A stretch of 64,000 bases of DNA from Buttiauxella gaviniae ATCC 51604 (GCF_001654835.1 NZ_LXEP01000031.1:429487-493486); one strand, 5' to 3'; counted from the first letter of the stretch, positions 10,926-23,003 are shown. The notes: a model not told the origin generated them from the sequence alone. Translations and numbers: made by a program.

Positions 10926-12806
10926 ATGTTGCTAACAAAATTGCACGGTTTTAAGCTGTCAGCGCTCGGTTACGGGCTGGCACTGAGTTTCGCTCCACTG
11001 TTTATGGCGCAGGCCGATGAGCCAGCGGTCGTTCCTTCTGACAGCTCTGCTGTGAGCATTGAACCTACCAGCTCGCCAGACCAACCATTACCGCAATCTG
11101 CTGCTACCGCTACCATGGTGGGAGTGTTGCCGCTAAATTCTACCGGCATGTCTGCCGCACAAAGCCGTTCTCAGCTCGTGGCGCATTTACCTGCGGGCTA
11201 CACCCCGGTTTATCTAAATGCGTTGTCTGCATTTTACGCTGCCCGCGAGATGAAACCGATGTGGGAGAATCGCGATGCCGTGAAGGCCTTCCAGCAGCAA
11301 CTTGCCGAAGTTGCCATTTCTGGCATCCAACCACAGTTTACTACTTGGGTAGAACTGCTTACCGATCCGTCTGTCACGGGGTTATCGCGCGATATTGTAT
11401 TGTCTGATGCGATGATGGGTTATTTGCAATTTGTTTATGGCATTCCGACGGAAGGCAATCGCTGGTTGTACAGCGCTAAGCCTTACAAGCTGCAAACCCC
11501 GCCTATCTCGGTAATTAACCAATGGCAAGTGGCGGTAGATCAAGGGACGCTAGTCAGTTTTGTTGAAACGCTAGCCCCTCAGCATCCGCAATACGCCAAG
11601 CTGCACCAGTCGTTGGTGCACTTACTCACTGACTCGCGCCCATGGCCTCAATTGACCAGCGCTGAAACTCTGCGTCCCGGCCAGTGGAGCAATGATGTTC
11701 CAGCGCTACGGGAAATACTCGCGCGTACTGGCATGTTGCAGGCCGAACCTTCGATTCCCCTTCCTGAGCGCGACAGTGCTTCTAAGAATGCGGTTGCCGT
11801 TAGCCCGTCAGCTATTCAGATAGACGGCGAGCAAACCACGCAACAGACGCCAGATGCAGTGGCTGGGAAGAAAAAGAAATCAACTCCAGCGGTACGAAGT
11901 GCCTACAGCAAAGAGCTGGTTGAAGGTGTAAAACGTTTCCAGAAGTGGCAAGGCTTGGGTGTTGATGGCTCAATCGGGCAATTAACACGCGACTGGCTGA
12001 ACGTCACACCGCAACAACGTGCGTCGCTGGTGGCGTTAAATATTCAACGTTTGCGCTTACTTCCGAAGAAACTCGATACTGGCATTATGGTCAATATTCC
12101 TAACTATTCGTTGAGCTATTACCTTAACGGTAGTGAAGTATTGGCTTCGCGGGTGATTGTTGGGCGACCTGATCGCAAAACGCCAATGATGAGCAGTGCG
12201 CTTAATAATGTGGTCGTTAACCCGCCGTGGAATGTTCCACCAACACTTGCACGCAACGATATTTTGCCCAAAGTGCGCCAGGACCCAGGCTATCTCGACC
12301 GTCATGGTTACAGTGTGCTTCGCGGTTGGAGTAATAATGCAGAAGCAATCGACCCATGGCATGTTGATTGGGAAACTATTACTGCCAGCAACTTGCCTTT
12401 CCGCTTCCAGCAAAAACCTGGGGTACAGAACTCGTTAGGGCGTTACAAGTTTAATATGCCGAGTTCTGATGCTATCTATTTGCATGATACGCCAAACCAC
12501 ACCTTGTTCCAGAAAGATGCGCGAGCGTTGAGTTCAGGTTGTGTACGAGTCAACAAAGCCTCTGAGCTGGCAAGCATGTTGTTGCAAGACGCAGGATGGA
12601 ACGATGCCCGGATTTCAAGTCAACTGAAAGATGGCAATACTAAATACGTGAATATTCGTCAAACCATCCCGGTGAGTCTCTATTACCTGACTGCTTTTGT
12701 TGGTGACGACGGACGCACACAGTTCCGTACAGATATTTACAATTATGATCTCACCGCGCGATCAGGCGCACAAATCCTTTCAAAAGCTGAACTATTAATA
12801 CGCTAA
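10926..12806 (+). CDS. ldtD: LD-transpeptidase LdtD (YcbB)
   Basis: LdtD makes 3-3 (mDAP-mDAP) crosslinks in peptidoglycan, important under envelope stress and in beta-lactam tolerance. The 626-residue product (E. coli 615) has a signal peptide ending near FMAQADE (about residue 30), a scaffold domain, a peptidoglycan-binding domain ([19 protein letters not shown], about 330-348) and a YkuD catalytic domain with HDTPNHTLF (His about 520) and SSGCVRVN (catalytic Cys about 539). A Lys/Pro/Gln-rich linker at about 285-320 differs from E. coli. It is a single gene with its own leader and terminator. Confidence 0.97.
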   Translation: MLLTKLHGFKLSALGYGLALSFAPLFMAQADEPAVVPSDSSAVSIEPTSSPDQPLPQSAATATMVGVLPLNSTGMSAAQSRSQLVAHLPAGYTPVYLNALSAFYAAREMKPMWENRDAVKAFQQQLAEVAISGIQPQFTTWVELLTDPSVTGLSRDIVLSDAMMGYLQFVYGIPTEGNRWLYSAKPYKLQTPPISVINQWQVAVDQGTLVSFVETLAPQHPQYAKLHQSLVHLLTDSRPWPQLTSAETLRPGQWSNDVPALREILARTGMLQAEPSIPLPERDSASKNAVAVSPSAIQIDGEQTTQQTPDAVAGKKKKSTPAVRSAYSKELVEGVKRFQKWQGLGVDGSIGQLTRDWLNVTPQQRASLVALNIQRLRLLPKKLDTGIMVNIPNYSLSYYLNGSEVLASRVIVGRPDRKTPMMSSALNNVVVNPPWNVPPTLARNDILPKVRQDPGYLDRHGYSVLRGWSNNAEAIDPWHVDWETITASNLPFRFQQKPGVQNSLGRYKFNMPSSDAIYLHDTPNHTLFQKDARALSSGCVRVNKASELASMLLQDAGWNDARISSQLKDGNTKYVNIRQTIPVSLYYLTAFVGDDGRTQFRTDIYNYDLTARSGAQILSKAELLIR

Positions 12807-12854
12807 ATGCAGTAATTCTAATGAATTAGCGGTCGTAATAATTGCTTAGCCCTT

Positions 12855-12880
12855 CCGGGTCCTCTACAGGGCCCGGTTTT
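12855..12880 (+). terminator. Terminator after ldtD
   Basis: Inverted repeat CCGGGTCC / GGGCCCGG (with a G-T pair) is followed by TTTTA, 49 bases beyond the ldtD stop. Confidence 0.65.
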
Positions 12881-12988
12881 ACTGGGTTTTGCACGCCTTG
12901 ACTCGCTTTGTTTTGGCGGTTAAGGTGCCCAGCAGTGCGCCCAAAGTGCATATTATTCGATCGTTTTTTACCTGTAGACCTGGACATC

Positions 12989-13537
12989 ATGGACAAATTT
13001 GACGCAAACCGCCGCAAGCTGCTGGCGTTGGGTGGCGTGGCTTTAGGCGCCTCGCTGTTACCAACACAAGCGTTTGCCATGCTATCAACACCGCGCCCAC
13101 GCATTCTGACTCTTAATAACCTGCATACCGGGGAGTCATTGAAGGCTGAATTTTTCGATGGTAAAGGCTATATTCAGGATGAATTAGCAAGGCTTAATCA
13201 TTTCTTCCGTGATTATCGCGCAAACAAAATCAAATCCATCGACCCTAAATTATTTGACCAGCTTTATCGCCTGCAAGGTTTGTTAGGAACCAACAAACCG
13301 GTGCAACTGGTATCTGGTTATCGCTCCCTGGACACGAACAATGAGTTACGTGCCCACAGCCGAGGTGTAGCTAAAAAGAGCTATCACACCAAAGGCCAAG
13401 CAATGGATTTTCATATTGAAGGGATTTCGTTAAGCAATGTTCGCAAAGCAGCATTATCTATGCGCGCTGGTGGTGTAGGATACTACCCAAGCAGCAACTT
13501 TGTGCATATTGATACCGGGCCACTAAGGAACTGGTAA
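12989..13537 (+). CDS. mepK: Murein DD-endopeptidase MepK (YcbK)
   Basis: MepK is a periplasmic zinc endopeptidase that cleaves peptide crosslinks, with preference for 3-3 links, complementing the LdtD activity encoded just upstream. The ATG at 12989 gives 182 residues, as in E. coli, beginning [16 protein letters not shown], a twin-arginine signal followed by a hydrophobic stretch and QAFA. The M15-type zinc ligands are visible: His 133 and Asp 140 in [10 protein letters not shown], and His 173 in FVHIDTG. An in-frame start at 12908 would put the signal internally and is rejected. Confidence 0.95.
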   Translation: MDKFDANRRKLLALGGVALGASLLPTQAFAMLSTPRPRILTLNNLHTGESLKAEFFDGKGYIQDELARLNHFFRDYRANKIKSIDPKLFDQLYRLQGLLGTNKPVQLVSGYRSLDTNNELRAHSRGVAKKSYHTKGQAMDFHIEGISLSNVRKAALSMRAGGVGYYPSSNFVHIDTGPLRNW

Positions 13538-13577
13538 AACAACGGAATCCGGCGAGTGTTGCCGGTATTGGAGCGTC

Positions 13578-14225
13578 ATGAACTATCACATTATTCCGGT
13601 CACCGCATTCGCCCAAAACTGTTCTCTGATTTGGTGCGAAGAAACTCAGCAGGCAGCATTGGTTGATCCAGGCGGTGAAGCCGAAAAGATCAAACAGCAA
13701 GTTACTGCGAAAGGCGTGACAATTACGCAGATCCTGTTAACTCATGGCCATCTTGATCATGTTGGAGCCGCTGCTGAACTGGCTGAGCATTATGGTGTTC
13801 CTGTGGTTGGGCCGGAAAAAGAAGACGAATTCTGGTTGCAGGGTTTGCCGGCACAAAGCCAAATGTTTGGCCTCGAAGAGTGTTTGCCGCTGACGCCAGA
13901 TCGCTGGCTGAACGAAGGCGACACGGTGTCGGTAGGGAATGTGTCCCTCCAGGTTCTGCATTGCCCGGGCCATACACCTGGCCACGTTGTTTTCTTTGAT
14001 GCTCAATCCCAGTTACTGATTTCCGGTGATGTGATTTTCAAAGGTGGAGTGGGGCGTAGCGATTTCCCGCAGGGCAATCATGCAGCACTCATCGACTCAA
14101 TTAAACGTAAGCTATTGCCACTGGGCGATGATGTGACGTTTATTCCCGGTCATGGGCCATTATCGACACTCGGTTACGAACGCCTGCACAACCCCTTCTT
14201 GCAAGACGAATTACCTGTCTGGTAA
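13578..14225 (+). CDS. gloC: Type II glyoxalase GloC (YcbL)
   Basis: GloC hydrolyses S-lactoylglutathione in methylglyoxal detoxification. The 215-residue product is a compact metallo-beta-lactamase fold protein with the metal motif THGHLDHVG at about residues 54-62, the second ligand in HCPGHTPGH (about 131-139), and ISGDVIF and PGHGP further on. It lies 40 bases after mepK on the same strand and could share its transcript. A bidirectional terminator separates it from convergent aspC. Confidence 0.95.
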   Translation: MNYHIIPVTAFAQNCSLIWCEETQQAALVDPGGEAEKIKQQVTAKGVTITQILLTHGHLDHVGAAAELAEHYGVPVVGPEKEDEFWLQGLPAQSQMFGLEECLPLTPDRWLNEGDTVSVGNVSLQVLHCPGHTPGHVVFFDAQSQLLISGDVIFKGGVGRSDFPQGNHAALIDSIKRKLLPLGDDVTFIPGHGPLSTLGYERLHNPFLQDELPVW

Positions 14226-14245
14226 ATCAGGCCGGAGAAATAGAA

Positions 14246-14272
14246 AGAGCCGCATTGCGCGGCTCTTTTTTT
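14246..14272. terminator. Bidirectional terminator between gloC and aspC
   Basis: Stem AGAGCCGC / GCGGCTCT with a five-base loop is followed by TTTTTTT on the plus strand; on the minus strand the A-rich bases before the stem give a shorter T-run. Confidence 0.85.
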
Positions 14273-14284
14273 ATCTATTCTGGC

Positions 14285-15475
14285 TTACAGCACAGCGACA
14301 ATCGCTTCGCACAGTGGCGCCATGTTGTCTGGCGTCATACCTGCTACGTTTACTCGGCCGGATGCTACTGCATACACACCAAACTCTTCACGTAAACGCA
14401 GTACCTGCTCTTTAGTCAGGCCGCTGAACGAGAACATGCCGTTCTGGTTGATGATGAAGCTGAAGTCGCGATTAGCGCCTTTCTCTTGCAGGGTATTTAC
14501 AAACAGGTGACGCATACGCTGAATACGCTGGCGCATGTCGGACAGCTCTTGTTCCCAAAGTGTACGCAGGGCATCGTTGCTAAGAATCGTTGCTACAACC
14601 GATGCACCGTGAGCTGGTGGGTTAGAGTAGTTCGCACGAATTACAGATTTCATCTGGCTGAATGCACGGTCAACGGTATCTGCATCAGCAGCAACCAGCG
14701 TACAGGCACCTACACGCTCATTGTAGAGGCCGAAGTTCTTAGAGTAGGAACTCGCCACAATCAGCTCTTGATGGCTTGCTGCGAAGATACGCAGGCCTTC
14801 TGCATCTTCTTCCAGACCACGGGCAAAGCCCTGGTATGCAAAGTCAAACAGCGGTAACCATCCTTTGGCCAGAGACATCTCTGCCAGGACTTTCCATTGC
14901 TCAGCTGTTGGGTCGATACCGGTCGGGTTATGGCAGCAACCGTGGAACAAAACTACGTCGCCCGCTTGTGCAGCTTGCAGGCTGTTGACCAGGCCATCGA
15001 AATTCAGAGAGTGGTTCTGTGCATCGTAATAATCATACTCGCACACTTCCAGGCCGGCGGAGTTAAAGACGCTTTTGTGGTTCGGCCAGCTTGGGTTGCT
15101 CACCCACACACGTTTGGTTGTGGTGTTTTTAGCGAGGAAGTCAGCGGCAACACGCAGCGCGCCAGTACCACCAGGGGTTTGTGCCGTACGAGCGCGCTTG
15201 TTAGCACTCAGAGCATTGTTTTTCCCGAACAGCAATTCCTGGGTGCAGCTACCAAACTCTGGAATACCGTCGATGCCGAGGTAGTTCTTGGTGTTCTCAT
15301 TTTCCAGCAGATACTGCTCCGCCTTCTTAACACAGGTTAAAACCGGAGTTTTACCCGTTTCATCCTTATAAACACCAATGCCGAGGTTAATTTTTGTCGG
15401 ACGGTCATCGGCGCGAAACAGATCGGCCAAACCAAGAATTGGATCAGCTGGAGCAGCGGTAATGTTCTCAAACAT
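14285..15475 (-). CDS. aspC: Aspartate aminotransferase
   Basis: AspC transfers the amino group between aspartate and 2-oxoglutarate, using pyridoxal phosphate. The 396-residue product has the family length, opens [16 protein letters not shown], and carries the PLP lysine in [15 protein letters not shown] (about residue 246) and the substrate-binding Arg in the C-terminal region ([11 protein letters not shown]). Gene order ompF-aspC on the minus strand is as in E. coli, with an ompF terminator between them. Confidence 0.98.
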   Translation of the reverse strand: MFENITAAPADPILGLADLFRADDRPTKINLGIGVYKDETGKTPVLTCVKKAEQYLLENENTKNYLGIDGIPEFGSCTQELLFGKNNALSANKRARTAQTPGGTGALRVAADFLAKNTTTKRVWVSNPSWPNHKSVFNSAGLEVCEYDYYDAQNHSLNFDGLVNSLQAAQAGDVVLFHGCCHNPTGIDPTAEQWKVLAEMSLAKGWLPLFDFAYQGFARGLEEDAEGLRIFAASHQELIVASSYSKNFGLYNERVGACTLVAADADTVDRAFSQMKSVIRANYSNPPAHGASVVATILSNDALRTLWEQELSDMRQRIQRMRHLFVNTLQEKGANRDFSFIINQNGMFSFSGLTKEQVLRLREEFGVYAVASGRVNVAGMTPDNMAPLCEAIVAVL

Positions 15476-15602
15476 GACGGGTTTCCATTGTGATATCGAG
15501 GGAGTAACGCTCTCAGGTTAACTGCTGTTTTAGCAAATGCCAACCGTTTGCAACAAAAAGAAACAGCCCCCGTCACAAGATAAGTTTTTCTACTTTTCAG
15601 GC

Positions 15603-15632
15603 ATAAAAAAACAGGGCCGAAGCCCTGTTTTT
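15603..15632 (-). terminator. Rho-independent terminator of ompF
   Basis: Nine-pair stem AAACAGGGC / GCCCTGTTT around a CGAA loop; read on the minus strand it is followed by a run of T, 32 bases after the ompF stop. Confidence 0.9.
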
Positions 15633-15663
15633 AAATCATCCTTGCAACAAATTTGCCGGATAA

Positions 15664-16734
15664 TTAGAACTGGTAAACGATACCAACTGCTGCGGTGTTG
15701 TCAGAAGCTACACCCAGTTTATTGTTGTCATCGATCTGATTGATGATGTAATCAACATAGGTAGACATGTTTTTGTTGAAGTAGTAAGTAGCGCCAACTT
15801 CAATGTAGTTGATGTAAGTTTCGCTACCGATACCTTCAACATCTTTCGCTTTTGATTTGTAGTAAGCGACGGATGGACGCAGACCGAAATCGAACTGGTA
15901 CTGTGCTACAACAGAGAAGTCCTGAGTTTTGTTAGCAAAACCGTCAGTGATACGGGTTGCGTTACGGGTTTCACCGTAAAGTGCTGCCAGGTAGATGTTG
16001 TTCGCATCGTATTTCAGACCAGTTGCCCACTGCTCAGCGGTAGAACCTTTACCACGAGCCAGTGCTTCCTGTGCGTTGGTACGGTCTGCTGCGCCGTAAC
16101 CACCAACAATGCCGAAGCCTTCGAAGTCATAGCTCAGAGAAGTCGCCCAACCGTCACCGTTTGAACGGCTTGCATCGGTACGCTCATTTTTGCCCAAGTA
16201 CTGAACACCGAAGTTCAGACCGTCAACCAGACCGAAGAAGTCGCTGTTACGGTATGTAGCCAGACCGCCGTTACGACCAGAGAAGAAGTTGTCGCTGTTG
16301 CCGGTATCACCACCGAACTCTGGCAGCATATCGGTAACACCGATTGCGTCATAAACCAGACCGTAGTTACGACCGTAGTCGAAAGAGCCTGCATCGCCGA
16401 ATTTCAGACCAGCGAAGGCCAGACGGGTTTTGTTGCCTGCCTGAGCGTCAGCACCTTCAGAGTTGTTACCCTGGAAGTTGTATTCCCATTGGCCGAAACC
16501 GGTCAGTTGGTCGTTGATTTTGGTTTCGCCTTTGAAGCCAAGACGTGCGTAGGTTTTGTCGCCGTTGCCGCCGTAGCTATTATCACCGTTGTTTTTGGAG
16601 AAATAATGCAGGCCTACCGCTTTACCGTATAAATCAACTTTGTTGCCGTCTTTGTTATAGATTTCTGCAGCGTTAGCTGCACCGGCTACCAGCAGAGCAG
16701 GGATTACCACTGCCAGAATATTGCGCTTCATCAT
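15664..16734 (-). CDS. ompF: Outer membrane porin OmpF
   Basis: A general-diffusion trimeric porin of 356 residues (E. coli OmpF 362). The signal peptide [22 protein letters not shown] is followed by mature [16 protein letters not shown]; the constriction loop L3 carries PEFGGD near residue 130, and the protein ends with the C-terminal Phe (GIVYQF) recognised by the Bam complex. Loops are diverged, as expected for a phage and colicin receptor. Its position between asnS and aspC, and the leader sequence, mark it as ompF rather than ompC or phoE. Confidence 0.95.
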   Translation of the reverse strand: MMKRNILAVVIPALLVAGAANAAEIYNKDGNKVDLYGKAVGLHYFSKNNGDNSYGGNGDKTYARLGFKGETKINDQLTGFGQWEYNFQGNNSEGADAQAGNKTRLAFAGLKFGDAGSFDYGRNYGLVYDAIGVTDMLPEFGGDTGNSDNFFSGRNGGLATYRNSDFFGLVDGLNFGVQYLGKNERTDASRSNGDGWATSLSYDFEGFGIVGGYGAADRTNAQEALARGKGSTAEQWATGLKYDANNIYLAALYGETRNATRITDGFANKTQDFSVVAQYQFDFGLRPSVAYYKSKAKDVEGIGSETYINYIEVGATYYFNKNMSTYVDYIINQIDDNNKLGVASDNTAAVGIVYQF

Positions 16735-16927
16735 TATTTATTACCCTCATTAGGTTTTTTTGTAACACCTGCCACTGCCGTCAATAATTCTATACGGAAC
16801 TATTGATGAGAGTTTGGTGTCTTTCTGTATCTGTCAGGCATCTTTCCATCCATGAAACCGTTTCGCTAGTCTGAAAGTGCTACAAACATCGAGAGTGAGT
16901 TACAATAAGAAACTATGTGTAACTAAA
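16735..16927 (-). promoter_or_regulatory. ompF promoter, OmpR region and MicF-target leader
   Basis: On the minus strand the -35-like TAGCGA (16863-16868) and -10-like AAAGAT (16840-16845) are 17 bases apart and correspond to the E. coli ompF promoter. The leader keeps the conserved stretch beginning GACACCAAACTCTCATC and the GGCAGTGGCAGGTGT and GAGGGTAATAAATAATG segments; the latter region pairs with MicF in E. coli. Upstream, GTTACA and TGTAAC form an inverted repeat (16899-16923) in the area where OmpR binds. Assignment is by recalled similarity to E. coli, not by alignment. The next 360 bases up to the asnS terminator hold no gene I can support. Confidence 0.75.
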
Positions 16928-17290
16928 TGTGTATTTCATGGAACTTTGTGAACTAACTCAAACTTCTTAGCCGCTTCGTATGAAATTCGACCTCTCCATT
17001 CCTATATATATGAATTACTTATGTTTAATCCGTATAAGGAGAAACTTAGTGAATTCTTCGCTTACATTTGCACATTTCTCGAGTGTTTTTTGGATGTCCA
17101 GACGCCTGTGTAAATTTTGGCCGAATGTGCTAAGTCAAACATCAGACTGAGGATGCAAGCGGAAAGTAAGGTTATTTTGTGTTTGTCTGTTTCATGGACA
17201 CAATTGATAACGGGCAAGTTGCAGGAAGGGGTTGAAATTGACGTTTGTTTAACTTTCGTTGAAGAAAAAAGACGTTTGTACGACAGGCAG

Positions 17291-17318
17291 AAAAAAGGCC
17301 AGCAATGCTGGCCTTAGA
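17291..17318 (-). terminator. Rho-independent terminator of asnS
   Basis: Stem GGCCAGCA / TGCTGGCC lies 12 bases after the asnS stop; read on the minus strand it is followed by TTTTTT. Confidence 0.9.
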
Positions 17319-17329
17319 AAAACGACTAC

Positions 17330-18730
17330 TTAGAAGCTTGCGTTACGCGGTGTACGTGGGAATGGAATCACGTCACGAACGTTCTGAACACCGGTTACAT
17401 AGGCAATCAGGCGCTCAAAACCAAGACCGAAGCCCGAATGTGGAACGGTGCCGTAACGACGCAGGTCGCGGTACCACCAGTAGTCTTCTTTATTCAGACC
17501 CATCTCAGCCATGCGCGCATCCAGCACATCCAGACGCTCTTCACGCTGAGAACCACCGATGATCTCACCAATGCCCGGAGCTAATACGTCCATTGCGGCA
17601 ACGGTTTTACCGTCTTCGTTAAGGCGCATATAGAACGCTTTAATATCTTTCGGGTAGTTTTTCACAACTACTGGCGCTTTGAAGTGTTGTTCAGCAAGGT
17701 AACGTTCATGCTCGGAAGAAAGGTCAACACCCCAGTAAACTGGGTTTTCGAATTTCTGGCCACAATTCTCGAGAATTGTAACAGCGTCGGTGTAATCAAC
17801 CTGGGCAAAGTCAGCATCGATGAAACGCTGTAAACGTTCTACTGCATCTTTGTCAACGCGCTCTGCGAAGAACTCCATGTCATCCATGCGCTCATCAAGC
17901 ACCGCTTTGAAGACATATTTCAGCATGGCTTCAGCCAGACCTGCTACGTCGTCCAGATTTGCGAAAGCGACTTCCGGTTCTAACATCCAGAACTCAGCCA
18001 GGTGACGGCTGGTGTTAGAGTTTTCAGCACGGAAGGTTGGGCCGAAGGTATAAACCTTGGACAACGCGCACGCATAGGTTTCACCGTTCAACTGACCCGA
18101 TACGGTCAGGAACGCTTCTTTACCAAAGAAGTCTTTATCGAAATCGACTTTGCCTGCGTCAGTGCGTGGCAGGTTTTCCATATCCAGCGTAGACACGCGG
18201 AACATCTCGCCTGCGCCTTCGGTGTCTGAGGCAGTAATCAGTGGTGTAGAAACCCAAAAATATCCTTGCTCATGGAAGAAGCGATGCAGCGCCTGGGCCA
18301 GAGTATGACGAACGCGTGCAACAGCACCGATCATGTTGGTACGCGGACGCAAATGGGCAACTTCACGCAGATACTCAATACTGTGGCGTTTTGCCGCCAT
18401 CGGGTATGTATCAGGATCGTCAACCCAACCGGTCACTTCAACTTCAGTTGCCTGAATTTCAAAGCTCTGACCCTGACCGAGAGACTCTACAACTTTACCT
18501 GTGACAACGACTGAACAGCCAGTGGTCAGGCGCAGTACGTCTTCATTGTAATTAGGCAGAGTATTATTAATGACGGCCTGTACAGGAGAGAAGCAGGAAC
18601 CGTCATAGACGGCAAGGAAGGAGATACCAGCTTTTGAATCTCTACGAGTACGCACCCATCCGCGCACGGTGACTTCTTGGTCAACGGCTACACGGCCCTG
18701 GAGTACGTCGGCTACAGGCACAACGCTCAT
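17330..18730 (-). CDS. asnS: Asparaginyl-tRNA synthetase
   Basis: AsnRS charges tRNA-Asn. The 466-residue class IIb synthetase has an N-terminal OB anticodon-binding domain ([19 protein letters not shown]) and a C-terminal catalytic domain with motif 2 ([21 protein letters not shown]) shown in part near residue 225 and motif 3 [10 protein letters not shown] near residue 431. The length and neighbours (ompF downstream, pncB upstream) are as in E. coli. Confidence 0.98.
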   Translation of the reverse strand: MSVVPVADVLQGRVAVDQEVTVRGWVRTRRDSKAGISFLAVYDGSCFSPVQAVINNTLPNYNEDVLRLTTGCSVVVTGKVVESLGQGQSFEIQATEVEVTGWVDDPDTYPMAAKRHSIEYLREVAHLRPRTNMIGAVARVRHTLAQALHRFFHEQGYFWVSTPLITASDTEGAGEMFRVSTLDMENLPRTDAGKVDFDKDFFGKEAFLTVSGQLNGETYACALSKVYTFGPTFRAENSNTSRHLAEFWMLEPEVAFANLDDVAGLAEAMLKYVFKAVLDERMDDMEFFAERVDKDAVERLQRFIDADFAQVDYTDAVTILENCGQKFENPVYWGVDLSSEHERYLAEQHFKAPVVVKNYPKDIKAFYMRLNEDGKTVAAMDVLAPGIGEIIGGSQREERLDVLDARMAEMGLNKEDYWWYRDLRRYGTVPHSGFGLGFERLIAYVTGVQNVRDVIPFPRTPRNASF

Positions 18731-18862
18731 ATTTTTCTCTCTATTAAATAGTCAGTGGCAAAAAATAATTACCCACAAACGGGGGGTTATCTATGTTACC
18801 TGTAGCGAGCCTACAGACAAGCAGAAAAATCAAAGGAGATGAAGAAATACAATAAAGAAAGG

Positions 18863-18896
18863 AACCCATAAACAAGTTGAATATTGTTTATGGGTT
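18863..18896 (-). terminator. Probable terminator of pncB
   Basis: A perfect 11-pair stem AACCCATAAAC / GTTTATGGGTT with a 12-base loop lies ten bases after the pncB stop; the minus-strand tail CCTTTCTTT is only partly T-rich. Confidence 0.6.
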
Positions 18897-18905
18897 TTAT
18901 CAGGA

Positions 18906-20108
18906 CTAACTGGCTTTCTTAACCTGTGGCAAATCGAAGGCTTTACGCAATGCGCGGACGAACGCTTTATCATGGCAAATCGTTTTGCCCGGGCTGTCAG
19001 AAAGTTTCGCCACCGGCTTGCCGTTACACTCCACCAGCTTGATAACAATATTCAGCGGCTTCACCTGTGGAATATCGCAGGTCAGGCGAGTACCGATACC
19101 AAAACTTAAATTGATGCGCGCATCGAAGTGGCGATACAACTCAATAGCTTTTGGCAAATCCAAATTATCAGAGAACACCAATACTTTGGTTTTAGGATCG
19201 ATACCCAGTTTCTGATAATGAGCGATAGCTTTTTCGCCCCATTCGACCGGATCCCCGGAGTCGTGGCGCAATCCCTGGTACTGGCTGGCAAACGAGAGGT
19301 CAAAGTCGCGCAAGAAGGCATCCATAGTGATGCAATCCGTTAATGCGATACCGAGTTTGTCAGGGTACTCGTCAAGCCATGCCTGAAGTGCTGCACGTTG
19401 ACTGTTCGCCAGCGTCGGGCTTATTTGCTGATGTGCCTGGAACCACTCATGTGCCTGAGTACCCATTGGGGTTAAATCCAGGCGGTGAGCCAGATCGTAA
19501 TTGCTGGTGCCCACAAACCACGCTTCTTGTTGCAGACGGCTGACGATAGCCTCCTGCACTTCACGCGAGAAGCGGCGGCGGGTCCCAAAATCCATCAGAC
19601 GGAATGTGGAAAGGTCGATATCCGCTGTCAGTTCTTTGAATTGAACCAGCTTACTTTCCAGACTCTCCAGCGCCATTTGCGGCGTGACGCCAGGTGAACG
19701 GTGTTGATGCACCACCTCACTGATCACGGCCAGCAGCGGCACTTCCCACATAATCACTTCCAGCCAGGTGCCGGTCAGACGAATGTCTAAATGACCATTG
19801 TTATTGCGGATATGGACTGTCGAGGGGTCGTAGCGAAAAGTACGCAGCCACGCAAGATAATCTGCTTTAAAGAACGGCAGACTTTCCAGGAAGGTAAATT
19901 CCTCGTCGCTCAGCGCGAGGTGCTGCATTAAATCAACCTGTTCACGGATGTCATCTGCATAAATGCCCAGCAGATCGTCACCGCGGCAACGGAACTCGGC
20001 CGCGACGCTCACGTCGTGATAACGGTGGAAAACCGCCTGCTGCATATGAAGCTTATAGGCGTCAGTATCCAGAAGCGTTTGCAAAATCGGGGAAGCGTAT
20101 CGTGTCAT
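18906..20108 (-). CDS. pncB: Nicotinate phosphoribosyltransferase
   Basis: PncB condenses nicotinate with PRPP, with ATP hydrolysis, in NAD salvage. The ATG at 20108 gives 400 residues, equal to E. coli, beginning [22 protein letters not shown]; an in-frame upstream start at 20123 adds five residues and is less likely. Conserved blocks [33 protein letters not shown] and [15 protein letters not shown] are present. The gene is divergent from pepN with about 270 bases between. Confidence 0.96.
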   Translation of the reverse strand: MTRYASPILQTLLDTDAYKLHMQQAVFHRYHDVSVAAEFRCRGDDLLGIYADDIREQVDLMQHLALSDEEFTFLESLPFFKADYLAWLRTFRYDPSTVHIRNNNGHLDIRLTGTWLEVIMWEVPLLAVISEVVHQHRSPGVTPQMALESLESKLVQFKELTADIDLSTFRLMDFGTRRRFSREVQEAIVSRLQQEAWFVGTSNYDLAHRLDLTPMGTQAHEWFQAHQQISPTLANSQRAALQAWLDEYPDKLGIALTDCITMDAFLRDFDLSFASQYQGLRHDSGDPVEWGEKAIAHYQKLGIDPKTKVLVFSDNLDLPKAIELYRHFDARINLSFGIGTRLTCDIPQVKPLNIVIKLVECNGKPVAKLSDSPGKTICHDKAFVRALRKAFDLPQVKKAS

Positions 20109-20376
20109 GGCGCGTTGCAGCATCCTCTCACAGGAGCGTTTCCATCAAGGGCTAAGCAGATAAAAGACGCAGGAGTATACCCTGATTATCTGTTTATTAA
20201 ACCTGGATCACAACATACGCTGGGAATCTGGTCGATGGCGATTCGTGCCACTTGTTATATATATGTAGCAATTCGAGTGAATTGCCCAGAAAAGTTGAAG
20301 ATTCTGCATAGCAACATTCAGGCAACAGGGTATAGACTGAACACCGCAAACTTACGGATGATGTATAAGGTTTTTT

Positions 20377-22989
20377 ATGACACAACAGCCACAAGCCAAA
20401 TACCGCCACGACTACCGTGCGCCGGATTACACGATTACCGATATCGATTTGACCTTTGACCTTGATGCCACAAAAACCCTGGTCACTGCCATTAGCCAGA
20501 TTACCCGCCAGGGCGCCGCTGGTGCGCCGCTGCGTCTTGATGGTGAAGATCTGACGCTGGTTTCAATTGATGTCAATGGTGCTACCTGGGACGATTATCG
20601 CCAGGAAGAGGGCGCATTGATTCTTGAATCGCTGCCAGAAGCCTTCACGCTGACCATCGTTAATGAAATCAGCCCGGCAACTAATACCGCGCTCGAAGGG
20701 CTTTATCTTTCAGGCGATGCGCTTTGCACTCAGTGTGAAGCTGAAGGTTTCCGCCACATTACCTGGTATCTCGACCGACCAGACGTTCTGGCACGTTTCA
20801 CCACCAAAATCATTGCCGATAAATCCAAATATCCTTTCCTTTTATCTAACGGCAACCGCATTGCCGAAGGTGAACTGGATAACGGCCGCCATTGGGTTCA
20901 GTGGCAAGATCCATTCCCGAAACCGTGCTACCTGTTTGCGCTGGTGGCGGGTGATTTCGATGTATTACGTGATTCCTTTAAAACGCGTTCTGGCCGCGAT
21001 GTCGCGCTGGAGTTGTTCGTCGATCGCGGCAATCTCGACCGTGCAAGCTGGGCGATGACCTCGCTCAAAGCATCGATGAAATGGGATGAAACCCGTTTCG
21101 GTCTCGAATACGACCTCGACATCTATATGATTGTTGCTGTCGACTTCTTCAATATGGGCGCAATGGAGAACAAAGGGCTTAACGTCTTTAACTCCAAATA
21201 TGTGCTGGCACGTGCTGAAACGGCGACCGATAAAGACTACCTCGATATCGAACGTGTTATTGGCCACGAATACTTCCATAACTGGACCGGCAACCGCGTG
21301 ACCTGCCGCGACTGGTTCCAGCTAAGCCTGAAAGAAGGGCTGACTGTTTTCCGCGATCAAGAATTTAGTTCTGACCTTGGTTCACGTGCAGTAAACCGCA
21401 TTCAGAATGTGCGCACCATGCGTGCTGCGCAGTTTGCTGAAGACGCAAGCCCGATGGCGCATCCGATTCGCCCGGACAAAGTCATTGAAATGAACAATTT
21501 CTACACACTGACGGTGTACGAGAAGGGTTCAGAAGTTATCCGTATGCTGCACACCTTGCTGGGTGAAGAGAACTTCCAGAAAGGGATGCTGCTGTATTTT
21601 GAACGCCATGATGGCAGCGCAGCAACCTGTGATGATTTCGTGCAGGCGATGGAAGATGCGTCGAACGTTGACCTATCGCACTTCCGCCGTTGGTACAGCC
21701 AGGCCGGTACGCCAGTAGTCACCGTGCATGATGATTACGACCCGGAAAACGAGCTGTATACACTGACCATCAACCAGACTACGCCGCCAACTGCTGAGCA
21801 GCAGGAAAAGCACCCGTTACATATTCCGTTCGACATTGAACTGTATGACAACGAAGGCAAAGTGATTCCGTTGCAGAAAAATGGTCACCCGATTCACCAT
21901 GTGCTGAATGTGACTCAGGCAGAGCAGACATTTGTTTTCGATAACGTCTATTTCCAGCCGGTTCCGTCTTTGCTGCGTGAGTTTTCAGCGCCAGTGAAAC
22001 TGGAATACAAATGGAGCGACCAGCAGCTGACGTTCCTGATGCGCCATGCGCGTAACGATTTCTCTCGTTGGGATGCTGCGCAAAGTCTGCTGGCGACGTA
22101 CATCAAGCTGAACGTCAATCGTAGCCAACAGGGCCAGCCGTTGTCGCTGCCGCTGCATGTTGCTGATGCGTTCCGTGCGATTTTGCTGGATGAGAAAATC
22201 GACCCGGCACTGGCGGCAGAGATTCTGACGCTGCCATCACAGAATGAAATTGCCGAACTGTTCCAGAAAATCGACCCGCAGGCGATTGCCGCCGTGCATG
22301 AAGCCTTAACGCGCACGCTGGCAAATGAGCTGGCTGATGAGTTCCTGGCAGTTTATAACGCCAACAAACTTGATGCTTATCGCGTAGAACATGCGGATAT
22401 CGGCAAACGCGCGCTGCGTAATACTTGCCTGCGTTATCTGGCTTTCGGCGAGAAACAGCTTGCTGAGCAACTGGTGCGTAACCAGTTCGCAAGCGCTGAT
22501 AACATGACGGACTCTATTGCTGCTTTATCTGCATCGGTTGCGGCGCAATTGCCTTGCCGTGTAGAACTGCTGGCCGCATTTGATGAGAGATGGCATCAGG
22601 ACGGTCTGGTGATGGATAAATGGTTTGTGTTGCAAGCCACAAGCCCGGCAGTAGACACGTTAAGCAAAGTGCGTGAGTTACTGAACCACCGTTCGTTTAG
22701 CATGGGTAACCCGAACCGGGTCCGTTCTCTGATTGGTGCATTTGCTGCGGGCAACCCGGCTGCGTTCCATGCACTGGATGGTAGCGGCTATCAGTTTATG
22801 GTGGAAATGCTCAGCGAGCTTAACCACCGTAACCCGCAGGTTGCGTCACGCCTGATTGAGCCGTTGATTCGACTGAAGCGTTACGATGCAAAACGTCAGG
22901 AAATGATGCGTGCGGCGCTGGAACAGCTGAAAGGGCTGGAGAATTTGTCAGGCGATCTGTTCGAGAAGATTTCTAAAGCGTTAGCTTAA
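20377..22989 (+). CDS. pepN: Aminopeptidase N
   Basis: PepN is the major cytoplasmic M1 zinc aminopeptidase in late protein degradation. The 870-residue product (E. coli 870) carries the exopeptidase motif GAMEN near residue 261 and the zinc site HEYFHNW (His about 297 and 301) with the third ligand Glu about 320 in LKEGLTVFRDQEF. The C-terminal helical domain follows. A REP-type inverted repeat lies just after the stop. Confidence 0.98.
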   Translation: MTQQPQAKYRHDYRAPDYTITDIDLTFDLDATKTLVTAISQITRQGAAGAPLRLDGEDLTLVSIDVNGATWDDYRQEEGALILESLPEAFTLTIVNEISPATNTALEGLYLSGDALCTQCEAEGFRHITWYLDRPDVLARFTTKIIADKSKYPFLLSNGNRIAEGELDNGRHWVQWQDPFPKPCYLFALVAGDFDVLRDSFKTRSGRDVALELFVDRGNLDRASWAMTSLKASMKWDETRFGLEYDLDIYMIVAVDFFNMGAMENKGLNVFNSKYVLARAETATDKDYLDIERVIGHEYFHNWTGNRVTCRDWFQLSLKEGLTVFRDQEFSSDLGSRAVNRIQNVRTMRAAQFAEDASPMAHPIRPDKVIEMNNFYTLTVYEKGSEVIRMLHTLLGEENFQKGMLLYFERHDGSAATCDDFVQAMEDASNVDLSHFRRWYSQAGTPVVTVHDDYDPENELYTLTINQTTPPTAEQQEKHPLHIPFDIELYDNEGKVIPLQKNGHPIHHVLNVTQAEQTFVFDNVYFQPVPSLLREFSAPVKLEYKWSDQQLTFLMRHARNDFSRWDAAQSLLATYIKLNVNRSQQGQPLSLPLHVADAFRAILLDEKIDPALAAEILTLPSQNEIAELFQKIDPQAIAAVHEALTRTLANELADEFLAVYNANKLDAYRVEHADIGKRALRNTCLRYLAFGEKQLAEQLVRNQFASADNMTDSIAALSASVAAQLPCRVELLAAFDERWHQDGLVMDKWFVLQATSPAVDTLSKVRELLNHRSFSMGNPNRVRSLIGAFAAGNPAAFHALDGSGYQFMVEMLSELNHRNPQVASRLIEPLIRLKRYDAKRQEMMRAALEQLKGLENLSGDLFEKISKALA

Positions 22990-23003
22990 TATCGCTTTTA
23001 TAA